From Paenibacillus sp. FSL A5-0031 (lineage in GTDB: Bacteria; Bacillota; Bacilli; Paenibacillales; Paenibacillaceae), in NCBI RefSeq assembly GCF_001956295.1, contig NZ_MRTD01000007.1:1-64000 (forward strand): DNA of 64,000 nt, given 5' to 3'. A program made the position numbers and the translations under genes. This document shows positions 26,196 through 35,636 of this stretch, in pieces; the first letter of the stretch is position 1; each line of letters starts with the position of its first letter. The notes beneath the pieces were generated by a model that was not told where the DNA came from, made no database searches, and was given only the letters and a program-made list of their open reading frames with translations.

Positions 26196-27932
26196 ATGGA
26201 GCATCAACCGCCTAATGCCCAAAGCAATCTACATAACCAATTACATGATCCAGACAGACTTCCTCAGAGAATATGGAAGTTCAAGCTGCATTACTTGATC
26301 GTCATTCCCGCTCTTATGCTCATATTGATTTTTAAGCTGCTTCCATTTGCTAACGGTATAATTCTATCGGTTGTCGACTACAAAGTTTTTGTTGGCCTAT
26401 TTGAGAGTTCGTGGGTAGGCTTTAATCATTTTGCCCAATTGTTTAACGATGAGAACTTCCGAAGGGTAATTGTAAATACATTTATTATCAAAACGGGTTA
26501 TACACTGGCTAGCGGATGTATCGCATTCCTTTTGGCGCTTGCTCTGAGCAATATTCGTTACAAGTGGTTGAGAGGGCTGTTCTCGTCTTTATTTCTTATT
26601 CCTTTTTTCATTCCTTCTATTGTTTTTGTGTATATTTTCATTTATATACTGTCGATAAGCACATCTCCTTTTCTAACCTCTGGGACGCTGATTTTGGGGG
26701 ATGAGACATTATTTCGACCGATCATTGTATTCGTTGAAGTGTTAAAAACATGCGGTATTCCGATTATCATCTCGCTTGCAGCTATAGCCTCGAAGCATGC
26801 TTCAGTGAACCGGCAAGAAACGGGGCTTACAGGCATCGGGAATAGCTACCTTGTAATGAATGTGATCCCAGCACTGAAAGCGATAGCCGCTTTTATGGTG
26901 CTGCAGCTGTCTGCCATCATGTCCACGGACTATGAGCTCATTAGAAGCTTGTTGAATCCCTTGGTATCGAAGACAGGAGAGACGCTTGACGCTTATATTT
27001 TTCAATTAGGTTTTTTGATGATGAATGTAAGTCCTTCCGCTGCTGCGGGCATTTTTCAGTTTGCGGTTCAACTGCTCTTTACGATCATCGCTTATTTCAT
27101 TGTAAAAAGACTGTTTTTAAAGCAATTATTCAGTAATCACACTGGTGCAGGGGATATTAAAACAACTAATAATGGACGCAGCATAATTGGGATTGTGACA
27201 GCTTGCATATATTCAATCGTTGTCATTTTTTTACTGTATATGCTGTTCATCTATCCGTTTACTGGAACCGGAGAAGCAAGGCAATCGGTGTGGAGCTTCA
27301 TATCGTTCTGGAACGTTTTTTCTTATTCAGTCGTTAACTTTGTTGCTGTAATTATATTTTTATTGATGACTGTCACACTCGCTTATCCGCTGACTGTCAA
27401 ACATTTGCCAGGGCGCAGCCTGTATAAGTTGTTTCTTCTTATCGTCATTTCGATGGGAAGCGGGATGATTAATGAGTACCTATTCGTACGGAGCCTGGAA
27501 ATGGTCAATACGATTATTCCGCAAATGATATTCGGCTTTTTTAATTTAGCGGCGGTTTTTGTTCTCAAAAGTATTTTCAACAGTAGATACGCCGACTTAA
27601 AGGCTGAGGCCGAGCTGTCGGGAAAAGGGGAACTGCATACGTTTTTCACTCTGTTTATCCCGAAAATATGGAAGCCACTGCTTGCGCTTGGTTTGCTCCA
27701 TTTCGTCGTATTATGGAACTCATACTTACCAGCGTTAATTTATATTTCTAATATGGAGCTGCAAACACCGATAATGAAATTAGTACAGTTAGCAAGCTCA
27801 GGAGGAGAAATGGACAGTACATTAATGCTGCAGCTTGGAGCATTGACAAGCCTGCCGTCAGTTATGTTATTTCTTATATTCCGGAGATGGCTGACTTCCG
27901 AGATATTTATCGGTCAGATCAGAAAGCTTTAG
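26196..27932 (+). CDS. fused ABC sugar-transporter permease (two permease units in one protein)
   Basis: 578 residues with about 12 membrane helices arranged as two MalF/LplB-like halves. Residues 30-315 look like the first permease and 325-578 like the second. The cytoplasmic EAA loops are degenerate: 'TGLTGIGNSYLVMNVIPALK' in the first half and 'AEAELSGKGELHTFF' in the second. Usually these are two separate genes. No solute-binding protein or ATPase is next to it, so it would need partners encoded elsewhere. It lies divergent from the sugar-sensing operon and ahead of the GH2 gene, and is a plausible target. GAAAGGGG precedes the ATG. Confidence 0.8.
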   Translation: MEHQPPNAQSNLHNQLHDPDRLPQRIWKFKLHYLIVIPALMLILIFKLLPFANGIILSVVDYKVFVGLFESSWVGFNHFAQLFNDENFRRVIVNTFIIKTGYTLASGCIAFLLALALSNIRYKWLRGLFSSLFLIPFFIPSIVFVYIFIYILSISTSPFLTSGTLILGDETLFRPIIVFVEVLKTCGIPIIISLAAIASKHASVNRQETGLTGIGNSYLVMNVIPALKAIAAFMVLQLSAIMSTDYELIRSLLNPLVSKTGETLDAYIFQLGFLMMNVSPSAAAGIFQFAVQLLFTIIAYFIVKRLFLKQLFSNHTGAGDIKTTNNGRSIIGIVTACIYSIVVIFLLYMLFIYPFTGTGEARQSVWSFISFWNVFSYSVVNFVAVIIFLLMTVTLAYPLTVKHLPGRSLYKLFLLIVISMGSGMINEYLFVRSLEMVNTIIPQMIFGFFNLAAVFVLKSIFNSRYADLKAEAELSGKGELHTFFTLFIPKIWKPLLALGLLHFVVLWNSYLPALIYISNMELQTPIMKLVQLASSGGEMDSTLMLQLGALTSLPSVMLFLIFRRWLTSEIFIGQIRKL

Positions 27933-27945
27933 CATTATATTTGGA

Positions 27946-27977
27946 GGAAGCTTGGCTAAGGCCAGCTTCCTTTTTTT
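27946..27977 (+). terminator. terminator after the fused permease
   Basis: GGAAGCTTGGC pairs with GCCAGCTTCC (one bulge) and is followed by seven T. Confidence 0.8.
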
Positions 27978-28061
27978 GATATCAATGAGGATTCACCATA
28001 TATTAGAGTAACTTAACAGTTAACTATATAATAGGTTTATCACGGGTTTTCAAAGTAATAG

Positions 28062-28091
28062 TTGACAAACAAGTTAATGAAGACGTATTCT
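28062..28091 (+). promoter_or_regulatory. promoter of the GH2 gene
   Basis: TTGACA at 28062-28067 and TATTCT at 28086-28091 are 18 bp apart, about 97 bases before the start codon. Nearby TTAAC-type half-sites (around 28008-28020) might bind a regulator, but no known operator was matched. Confidence 0.55.
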
Positions 28092-28187
28092 TGTTACGAA
28101 ATGGTTGTTATTTCAGTTTATAATTAACTTTTTGATTAATCTTATGAACGTCATCAAAATATCAATGGAGAGGCAGTGTGATTAATA

Positions 28188-30944
28188 ATGTCTTTAAATA
28201 CGGTACATGCTTCACAAGTGAACATCCCTCGAGCTGAGTTTCCTCGGCCAGATTGGCAGCGCTCGGAATGGTTGAATTTGAATGGAGCATGGTCCTTTGA
28301 ATTTGATCATGAGAATCGCGGCATCGGTGCAGATTGGCAAAAATCGAAGGGTCAATCCTTAAAGTCGGAAATCACTGTTCCTTTCTCCTGGTCAAGCCCG
28401 TTGTCGGGAATCGGAAGCAATGATAAAGGAATCGCTTGGTACGATAGGGAAGTGGATTGGGCACCAGAGCTAGCTGATGCGCGAGTAATCCTTCGCTTTG
28501 GAGCGGTCGATTTTAAGTCCGACGTATGGGTAAATGGGATCTCCATTGGTTCGCATAAAGGCGGATATGGCCATTTCGAATTTGATGTAACAGACGTATG
28601 GTCAATCGACAGCACAAACTCGATTACGGTTCGTGTTGAAGATTTTGATCATTCATTCCAAGGCCGTGGCAAGCAAGGTTATGGAGAAATCCGCGGCATT
28701 TGGCAGCCCGTATGGCTGGAGGCTCGTCCTCAAAACTATGTACAGGATTCGAAGTTTAATACAAAATTGGACGGTACTATACAAGTTACGACTAGAGTAA
28801 TAGCAAGCCGCGCAGGTCATGCTCAGCTTTCCTTCTTGTTTGCAGAGGGTGCTGTATCACATCAATTCGAAGCAGAGCTGACAGAAGGAGCCAATACGAT
28901 CAGCACTTCATTTGTAGTGGCAGATCCTAAGCTGTGGAGTCCAGAATCTCCTTTCTTATATGAAGGCGAAGTTTCCCTGTCCAGCAATGGCCAGTCGGAT
29001 GTTATCAGCACTTATTTCGGTATTCGTGAAATTTCAACTGCACTTGTAGGCGATCGGAATTATCGCTGGATTATGTTGAATGGCAAACCAGTTTATTTGA
29101 ATGGAACGTTGGATCAATCCTTCCATCCAACCGGATTTTTCACGTATCCGTCCGATCAAGAAATGCATGATGAAATTTTCCTTATGAAACGTTTAGGCTT
29201 GAACTTTGTTCGAATTCACATTAAGCCGGAAGAGCCGCGCAAGCTATACTGGGCTGACAAACTTGGAATCCTCGTAATGGAGGATATGCCATGCTTCTGG
29301 GGGGACCCGGATGAGCAGGCACGGCTTGCTTACGAGAGTGAAGCGCGTGAAATTATTGATCGTGACTACAATCACCCGTCGATTTTCTCTTGGGTCATGT
29401 TTAATGAGACATGGGGCTTGAAAACGGAAAGTGAATCCGCGTCACTAACAACAGATGCATCACATCCGCAAAATTATTTGCCGCAAACGCAGGAGTGGGT
29501 TCGTTCCATCTATCGTTGGGCCAAACAGGTTGATCCAACCCGTATAGTTGAAGATAATTCACCATGTAACTATGATCATGTGGAATCTGATATTAACACT
29601 TGGCATTTCTACATTAATGGCTACAATGAGCTGCGAAACCATGTAACAGAGGTCGTTGATAAAACGTTCGTAGGTTCTACCTTTAACTATACTGCGGGCA
29701 ATGTACAATCAGATGCACCATTAATGAACAGCGAATGCGGCAATGTGTGGGGGATCGAAGGCGGAGCAGGAGATAGCGACTTAGCTTGGCATTACCGATA
29801 TATGATGAATGAATTCCGCCGTCATGATAAAATGTGCGGTTTCGTATTTACGGAGTTCCGCGATGTTGTAAATGAGTTTAATGGTTATTACCGTTTGGAT
29901 GGTACCGACAAGCATTTTGGCTACGAGTGGTTCGTTCCCGGCATGACGATCGCAGATTTGCACTCGCCAGATTTTATCGTTATTGATGCACCTCCTTGTC
30001 AAACGCTGGATACAGGCGCACAGGTTACATTGGAGCTTTTGCGTTCCAGCTTCTCGGATCGTTATCATGGTCAAGCGCTTCAGCTGGCTTGGGAGCTGTC
30101 GTATGATCATTTTGGTGTACGTACTGTCGCACAATCAGGACAAGAAATCATTGACTGGAACGGATTCGGCGTAAGTGCATTGCAGCCGCTTTCCTTGAAA
30201 ATGCCTCAGCAGGATGCGGTTGCGGTAATTGCAGTACGTCTCTTGTCTTCCGATGGCAAAACGATTACACGCAACTTCGTTACTTTCGACGTTCGCAGCG
30301 GTCAAACGAATGGGAAATATGAGGTTGACGGCCAAACAATAAGCGTGCCGGTTGCAAGTTTCACCGATAGCGAGTGGCCGCATAGCTGGAATTCGTTGCA
30401 GAATCAGAAAGTGAATGGCGGAATTGCAGGACAATTTACGTATGATGTACAGCTGCCATCCATTTCGGAGCAAACGATGATTTATGATATTGAACTGTTT
30501 TTTGAAGCGGGCTCCAAGCGTCTGCTAAAACGTGATCTTGAGGAAAGCATTCAGAAAAAGCTGGACATTTCCTTTATGCATGGTGCGCTGTCAGATCCTG
30601 AGTACAATATAAACTCTTATTTTATGACGGATTCGGATCGCCATGAAGCTAAGCTGAATGTTCTCATTGATGGACAGCTAGTTGATACGATTGTGTTGAC
30701 AGATGATCCAGCGGATAGCCGTGGCGTTCTTTCTTGGCACTATCAAGCGGTTTCTAATAAGCTGGAGGATGCAGGATCATACGGTTATCTTTGCAAAGTT
30801 ATTTTACCTAGTGCATTGACTGCTAAGCTGAACAAAAATCGCAGCTTTAAGCTCCAGCTCGAAGCCGAACAAGGTGGTTTGACGCTTTACGGACGCAATG
30901 CTGGTCGTTATCCGATTGATATTATCGTTCACCATAGAGGTTAA
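28188..30944 (+). CDS. glycoside hydrolase family 2 protein (beta-galactosidase/glucuronidase-like)
   Basis: 918 residues without a signal peptide, so probably cytoplasmic. The N-terminal sugar-binding domain has LNLNGAWSFEFD and 'DVWVNGISIGSHKGGYGHFEFD', followed by an immunoglobulin-like domain and the TIM barrel from about residue 290. The acid/base is Glu407 in FNETWG and the likely nucleophile is Glu516 in NSECGNVWG. The C-terminal 300 residues are further beta domains with no recognised role. GH2 enzymes release beta-linked galactose, glucuronate, mannose or related sugars; which one is not decided. GGAGAGG is rather far (14 bases) from the ATG. It has its own promoter. Confidence 0.9.
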   Translation: MSLNTVHASQVNIPRAEFPRPDWQRSEWLNLNGAWSFEFDHENRGIGADWQKSKGQSLKSEITVPFSWSSPLSGIGSNDKGIAWYDREVDWAPELADARVILRFGAVDFKSDVWVNGISIGSHKGGYGHFEFDVTDVWSIDSTNSITVRVEDFDHSFQGRGKQGYGEIRGIWQPVWLEARPQNYVQDSKFNTKLDGTIQVTTRVIASRAGHAQLSFLFAEGAVSHQFEAELTEGANTISTSFVVADPKLWSPESPFLYEGEVSLSSNGQSDVISTYFGIREISTALVGDRNYRWIMLNGKPVYLNGTLDQSFHPTGFFTYPSDQEMHDEIFLMKRLGLNFVRIHIKPEEPRKLYWADKLGILVMEDMPCFWGDPDEQARLAYESEAREIIDRDYNHPSIFSWVMFNETWGLKTESESASLTTDASHPQNYLPQTQEWVRSIYRWAKQVDPTRIVEDNSPCNYDHVESDINTWHFYINGYNELRNHVTEVVDKTFVGSTFNYTAGNVQSDAPLMNSECGNVWGIEGGAGDSDLAWHYRYMMNEFRRHDKMCGFVFTEFRDVVNEFNGYYRLDGTDKHFGYEWFVPGMTIADLHSPDFIVIDAPPCQTLDTGAQVTLELLRSSFSDRYHGQALQLAWELSYDHFGVRTVAQSGQEIIDWNGFGVSALQPLSLKMPQQDAVAVIAVRLLSSDGKTITRNFVTFDVRSGQTNGKYEVDGQTISVPVASFTDSEWPHSWNSLQNQKVNGGIAGQFTYDVQLPSISEQTMIYDIELFFEAGSKRLLKRDLEESIQKKLDISFMHGALSDPEYNINSYFMTDSDRHEAKLNVLIDGQLVDTIVLTDDPADSRGVLSWHYQAVSNKLEDAGSYGYLCKVILPSALTAKLNKNRSFKLQLEAEQGGLTLYGRNAGRYPIDIIVHHRG

Positions 30945-31089
30945 TTCATGAAGTGTAATCCGTTATTTGCTACTCCGTCCATGATGATTTATGATTAGAA
31001 AAGTTACGAATTTGTTAACGGATCTGTTGAAAATAATCGAATGGGATCTTGTAAAATAGAGGGAGTAGACAAAGAGGGGGTACATATAG

Positions 31090-31209
31090 ATGAACGTTCC
31101 TGCAGGTGTTTGGATTTTTTCGGGTATTATCGTTGTATTGCTCACATGGCTGACACTTTGGGTTACAAAAAAAGCCTATTCGAAAAATTGGGATGAATCG
31201 GATCATTAG
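31090..31209 (+). CDS. 39-residue single-pass membrane protein
   Basis: A very short gene with good support. AGAGGGGG lies ten bases before the ATG, and a possible promoter TTGAAA (31027-31032) and TAAAAT (31052-31057), 19 bp apart, precedes it. A terminator follows. The protein begins NVPAGVWIFSGIIVVLLTWL, one membrane helix of about 20 residues, then a basic and acidic tail (KKAYSKNWDESD). Small proteins of this type often regulate a membrane transporter or enzyme; the partner is unknown. Confidence 0.7.
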   Translation: MNVPAGVWIFSGIIVVLLTWLTLWVTKKAYSKNWDESDH

Positions 31210-31251
31210 TTGTAATGATAAACTAAACTTTAGATAAGATTAGATGGAAAG

Positions 31252-31288
31252 AAAGACTCTTTAGCTACACGGCTGAAGAGTCTTTTTT
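31252..31288 (+). terminator. terminator after the small membrane protein
   Basis: The stem AAAGACTCTT / AAGAGTCTTT is followed by a T run. Confidence 0.8.
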
Positions 31289-31358
31289 ATGTAAGCAGGG
31301 TACTCTGTTAAACTAACAAAGTAAGATTTAAAGGCCACATTATGGATGAATAAGAAAC

Positions 31359-31410
31359 TTGACACGACACCTTTTGGTGTCCTATAATAAATATGACTCC
31401 AAAAGGTGTC
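31359..31410 (+). promoter_or_regulatory. promoter with two ArsR-type operators
   Basis: TTGACA at 31359-31364 and TATAAT at 31383-31388 are perfect boxes 18 bp apart. An inverted repeat GACACC-TTTT-GGTGTC (31366-31381) fills the spacer. A second, GACTCC-AAAA-GGTGTC (31395-31410), lies just after the -10 box with its centre 29 bp away. This placement is typical of self-repression by the ArsR-family gene that follows. Confidence 0.8.
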
Positions 31411-31478
31411 TTAATAAGCTGTAATGTCGTTTAATTGGCAGCGTTACAGTAAATAATAATGAAAAGGTGGGGGTGGTT

Positions 31479-31805
31479 TTGAACGATAAAGGTCAGATGA
31501 GGGATGTTTACGACGCTGTTGCCGATCCAACAAGGCGAAAACTAATTCAATTGTTGGCAGAAGTTGAAGACTTGCCCCTACATGAGATAACGGTTCATTT
31601 TCAAATGGGTCGAACAGCGGTATCCAAGCATTTGGCAATCCTGAAAGATGCTGATCTTGTCATTGCTCAAAAGGTTGGCAGAGAAACGAGATATCGGTTG
31701 AATGCTAATCCGTTGAAAGAAATAAAAGATTGGGTATCATTTTACGAAGGATTCTGGAATGAAAGGATAGATAAATTAAAACTTATATTGGAGGAAAAAA
31801 AATGA
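31479..31805 (+). CDS. ArsR family transcriptional regulator
   Basis: 108 residues with a winged helix: 'VYDAVADPTRRKLIQLLAE' (the usual opening), 'LHEITVHFQMGRTAVSKHL' as the recognition unit and 'QKVGRETRYRLNA' as the wing. No metal-binding cysteines are seen, which fits the subgroup that regulates SRPBCC proteins. TTG 31479 follows AAAGGTGGGG at six bases; GTG 31467 lies inside that site and ATG 31497 is an alternative. The stop overlaps the next start (ATGA). It should repress its own operon through the two GACACC sites. Confidence 0.88.
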   Translation: MNDKGQMRDVYDAVADPTRRKLIQLLAEVEDLPLHEITVHFQMGRTAVSKHLAILKDADLVIAQKVGRETRYRLNANPLKEIKDWVSFYEGFWNERIDKLKLILEEKK

Positions 31806-32218
31806 AACCAGATGTATCATTAGATTATCAATTTACAAGCTCAATCGACCAAGTGTGGAATGCTTTAACGGATTCGGATACGCTGGCGAAATGGATTTGG
31901 AATAATGATTTTGAACCAATCGTTGGACATAAATTTCAGTTCAAAACGGAGCCTTCCGAATGGTGGAACGGCATTGTAGATTGCGAAGTACTTATAGTAG
32001 ACGAGCCTCATACATTATCTTACACTTGGATAAGTGCTGGAGAAAATACGACAATTACATGGACTTTGAAAGAAGGTTCAGATGGAACGGTTCATCTACA
32101 CCTCGATCAAACTGGATTTAGTGAAGAAACAAAATCCCGTCCGGGAGCAATTGAGGGAGCTACATCTGCTTGGACTTACAAGGGCAATCAGCTTGGAAAA
32201 GTGTTAGCCGAACTGTAA
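31802..32218 (+). CDS. SRPBCC/AHSA1 domain protein
   Basis: A 138-residue single-domain protein: 'LDYQFTSSIDQVWNALTDSD' at the start, WNNDFEP in the middle and 'GATSAWTYKGNQLGKVLAEL' at the end, all typical of the AHSA1 (Aha1-like) SRPBCC fold that holds a hydrophobic ligand. It is translationally coupled to the ArsR-type regulator, a very common pairing of unknown physiological role. The ligand is unknown. A terminator follows. Confidence 0.85.
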   Translation: MKPDVSLDYQFTSSIDQVWNALTDSDTLAKWIWNNDFEPIVGHKFQFKTEPSEWWNGIVDCEVLIVDEPHTLSYTWISAGENTTITWTLKEGSDGTVHLHLDQTGFSEETKSRPGAIEGATSAWTYKGNQLGKVLAEL

Positions 32219-32300
32219 TATGATTTTTCAACTTTCATGATGCCAGTTTTACAGCACAAAACTTAATTCATCAATACAAATAAATCATTTTTTAAAAATA

Positions 32301-32338
32301 GGGCGCAATTCCGCAGTAAGAATTGTGCTCTTTTTTTT
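32301..32338 (+). terminator. terminator after the ArsR-SRPBCC operon
   Basis: GGGCGCAATT pairs with AATTGTGCTC (two G-T wobbles), followed by eight T. Confidence 0.75.
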
Positions 32339-32451
32339 GATAAGATGCTTTTTGAAAATATTTTAAATGAGCAAACATAGCAGGTTGGCTGTAGAAGCTT
32401 GCTTTTATCATATACAGAGACAAATTTTTAGAGATTGGAGAGGAGATCACA

Positions 32452-35400
32452 ATGAAAATAAAGCAATTAATTGCGAACAATATTAACAAATTAGATGAAG
32501 TACTGCCAGTAGATAAATCGTTAGGCATAGCGGGTTTATCTGGATCTGGAAAAACAACTTTTTCACAAACCATTGGTGAAGAATCGAAGAAACGTCTCGT
32601 TTCCTTATTGCCAAAGGCGGAGTATCAGTATCTCTTTCCTAATATTATGGAAACCAATTTCAGTGCCATTAAGATGGAGGAAATGCCGCTTGTCCTTTTT
32701 CTAGGTCGATCATCTATTTCTTCAAATCCTCGTTCAACTATTGGTACGCATACTGGCGTGTTTACTGAAATTCGAGTTGCTCTTGCTGAAAAGTATAATC
32801 TTTCTCCAGAAGTTTTTTCATTTAATAATGAATTAGGCTGGTGTCCAGACTGTAAAGGCCGCGGAACAACTAAAAATATCGAATGTAAAAAATGTATGGG
32901 AAAACGTTACAATCAAGAAGTTGAACAATATAAATTTGAGTTATTGGATCAAGCACAGAGTATATCGGACATCAACGACTTCAGTGTGGAAACCATTTAT
33001 TCACTAGCAGAAGTTTTAAAGATTAGTGAAGGTAAACAAAATATTTTAAAAAATATAATCAATATGAATATTGGTTACTTAACGTTAAATCGGATTATGG
33101 GGACATTGTCAGGTGGAGAAGTAACGCGGCTCTACTTGGCTGAATTTATGGCTACAAGTGAGAATACGGTTATTATCATCGACGAAATTTCCGTAGGTCT
33201 TGATCATCAAACGTTATTGAAGATTTTAGCTGAGATTAAACAATTGGGAGTTAAAAATCAAATTTGGCTCATTGACCATTCTGACACGGTGCTGGACACA
33301 GCGGACAAGCATTTGTTTTTTGGCCCTGGCAGCGGTAAATACGGCGGAAAAATAGTGGAAGAATCACCTCGACCAAAGCCAATCCACGGGGAACGAAACG
33401 AGGCAGCACCAACAGAATATTATCAATTTGTTGATCTTCACTGCCGGAATATTCAAATCAGTGAAATTCAGATTCCTAAAAATAGACTGGTCACTTTTAC
33501 AGGCGAGTCAGGCTGTGGCAAATCCACACTTGTTAATGAGTGCATGTCCAAAGATTTTGTGAAGCGCTATCCGAAAGATAAGCTGGTTATGGTTGGGCAG
33601 GATCGAAACCAATCAATCACTAGCCGGTCAACCGTAGCCACTTTTCTAGATATTAAAAAGAAGCTTACAAAATATAGTGATGATATTGATGATATTTTTC
33701 AGCGCTCGATTGAAGATATTATTGTTGAGCTGCCAAATGAAGACATCGCTCATAAACGCTTGAGCTTATTGATCAAGCTAGGACTTGGTTATTTGACGTT
33801 GGAGAGAAAAACACAATCCTTATCAACGGGTGAATTTCAATGTGTTCATTTAGTTTCTGAGTTGTTTGCGGGCTCCAGAAACCCGAATACGCTATTTATT
33901 TTTGACGAGCCATCAAAAGGGTTATCACAAAATATTTTGAATCAATTTATTGATAGTGTGAGGGTCATTCTACAGGATGAATCCGTCTCCATGATCATGA
34001 TTGAGCATAATTCGTATATGCTGGAAAGCTCTGATTTTATCGTTGATTTTGGCAAAAGACAGCTTGCACCCGTGGAGCATCTTGATGTTATCAGTCATGA
34101 TGATTATTACCGGGAACAAAACAATGAAGATAAAGCTGCTCCTTTGCATATTCCTTCAACACTTGATCAAAAAAATGGCGTTAATTATTTAAAAGAAAAC
34201 CAGATTGCCTATTTTAAAAATGCAGAAAACGTTTATAAAGGCGGCATTTTAAAAAGTTTATCATCAATGGCTCGTCTCATTTATGGCGAATATGAATCGG
34301 ATACCATTGCACCCGTTATCGCCATCGATTTGGAACGCCACTTGTACAGCCAATATACTTTTCTATACGAAATTGGCGGCTTAATCAACCATATTGTGGC
34401 GGCACATCCAACCAATAAAGATACGAATAGCTTCGATTTCTATAATCAAGGCAATCATTGCCCATGCTGCTCGGGCCGCCGTGTAATTGAAAAATTTGAT
34501 TTTGATATTGTGATTCAGGACAAAACCGCGCCATTCTGGGATGGCTTATTGTATCCAGATGTAATGGATATTTTGAAGTTTTATCAATTCCCAAAAATAA
34601 AATTTATTTTTGAAGAGATTAAAAATGAGCTCGGCCAGGATATAAGCAAAAGTTATGCAGAGATGACAGACGCAGAAAAGCATACTTTTTTGTACGGATA
34701 TTGGGAAAAGTCATTCTATGATAAAGTAGGCAAGGCATCAAGGACTTGGGAAGGCTTTAATCACATCATTGGGATGTATATGGTGGTATCGAAATCGGAG
34801 ATTAAAGAGCGTATAAAAGAATCCAAAAAGTTGATTACTTGCCCAATTTGTCAAGGAACGGTATTAAAGCATCATAAAAAGCTGAAGTTTGGCGAAACGG
34901 ATATTCGTGAGATTATTCAGCAGCCTCTTGATCAAGTCATTAAAACCGTTGGAAATCTACAGATTCTAGACAAAATGAAAGCGATTGTCGGGGGCGATAT
35001 GGTTTTGACGGAAGAGGTTTCTCTATTGCCTAGGGAGACGCAAGCTGCGCTGAAAATGCTTGAACTAGAGGTCGCGAGCTTTTCCCACTACGAAATGGTC
35101 TTGCAAAATGTACTGCCATTCTGGGGCCGTATTAGCAACAGTATCGAATCCATCAGTATTAATAATCGGATCACCGTCTGTGATTTTGCCAATATCACCG
35201 AAACGAGAGAAACGATCATTGATAAGTATTTCACCAATGGCAAATACAAAAAACTGACCTATGTCTATGAAGCGTTTGGTTACAAAAAAATTGTTACCTT
35301 AATAAATAAAATTAAAGCAAGCGAGCCATGTCCATTTTGCAAAGGGAAAAGAGTAATTTCAGAAGATGGCCTACATGATGGCGTATTTAAATTATCTGTA

Positions 35401-35619
35401 CAATGTGTTAGCTGTTATGCAAGTGGCATCAATGATGAAGGGCTTAAGGAAATTGTTGAAGGCATAGACGTGCAAACATGGCTGACCGGCAAAGTAAGTG
35501 ATGTTGTTAAAGACAGCTCAAATATTGAGGCGGTGGCTGATATTCCAATTTTCAATCGCATTCGTGAATTGAATAAACAAGAAATGATGGCTGTTTACCA
35601 ATTTCTTGAGCAAAGCTAG
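32452..35619 (+). CDS. large UvrA-like double ABC ATPase with C-terminal zinc-ribbon extension
   Basis: 1055 residues; UvrA itself is about 940. The first ABC unit (about 1-305) has Walker A GLSGSGKT (28-35), the UvrA-type 'SSNPRSTIGTHTGVFTEIR', one zinc finger (C131, C134, C145, C148), signature LSGGE (219-223) and Walker B IIIDEISVGLD. The second ABC unit (about 325-560) has Walker A GESGCGKS (351-358), signature LSTGE and FIFDEPSKGL, but no zinc finger. Residues 560-1055 match no domain I know and hold paired cysteines near 670, 797, 960 and 985. No separate UvrB-binding region is apparent. Some UvrA paralogues protect against DNA-binding drugs; that role is only a possibility. GAGGAG precedes the ATG. 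Confidence 0.85.
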   Translation: MKIKQLIANNINKLDEVLPVDKSLGIAGLSGSGKTTFSQTIGEESKKRLVSLLPKAEYQYLFPNIMETNFSAIKMEEMPLVLFLGRSSISSNPRSTIGTHTGVFTEIRVALAEKYNLSPEVFSFNNELGWCPDCKGRGTTKNIECKKCMGKRYNQEVEQYKFELLDQAQSISDINDFSVETIYSLAEVLKISEGKQNILKNIINMNIGYLTLNRIMGTLSGGEVTRLYLAEFMATSENTVIIIDEISVGLDHQTLLKILAEIKQLGVKNQIWLIDHSDTVLDTADKHLFFGPGSGKYGGKIVEESPRPKPIHGERNEAAPTEYYQFVDLHCRNIQISEIQIPKNRLVTFTGESGCGKSTLVNECMSKDFVKRYPKDKLVMVGQDRNQSITSRSTVATFLDIKKKLTKYSDDIDDIFQRSIEDIIVELPNEDIAHKRLSLLIKLGLGYLTLERKTQSLSTGEFQCVHLVSELFAGSRNPNTLFIFDEPSKGLSQNILNQFIDSVRVILQDESVSMIMIEHNSYMLESSDFIVDFGKRQLAPVEHLDVISHDDYYREQNNEDKAAPLHIPSTLDQKNGVNYLKENQIAYFKNAENVYKGGILKSLSSMARLIYGEYESDTIAPVIAIDLERHLYSQYTFLYEIGGLINHIVAAHPTNKDTNSFDFYNQGNHCPCCSGRRVIEKFDFDIVIQDKTAPFWDGLLYPDVMDILKFYQFPKIKFIFEEIKNELGQDISKSYAEMTDAEKHTFLYGYWEKSFYDKVGKASRTWEGFNHIIGMYMVVSKSEIKERIKESKKLITCPICQGTVLKHHKKLKFGETDIREIIQQPLDQVIKTVGNLQILDKMKAIVGGDMVLTEEVSLLPRETQAALKMLELEVASFSHYEMVLQNVLPFWGRISNSIESISINNRITVCDFANITETRETIIDKYFTNGKYKKLTYVYEAFGYKKIVTLINKIKASEPCPFCKGKRVISEDGLHDGVFKLSVQCVSCYASGINDEGLKEIVEGIDVQTWLTGKVSDVVKDSSNIEAVADIPIFNRIRELNKQEMMAVYQFLEQS

Positions 35620-35636
35620 ATGTCATTCACTGAAAG

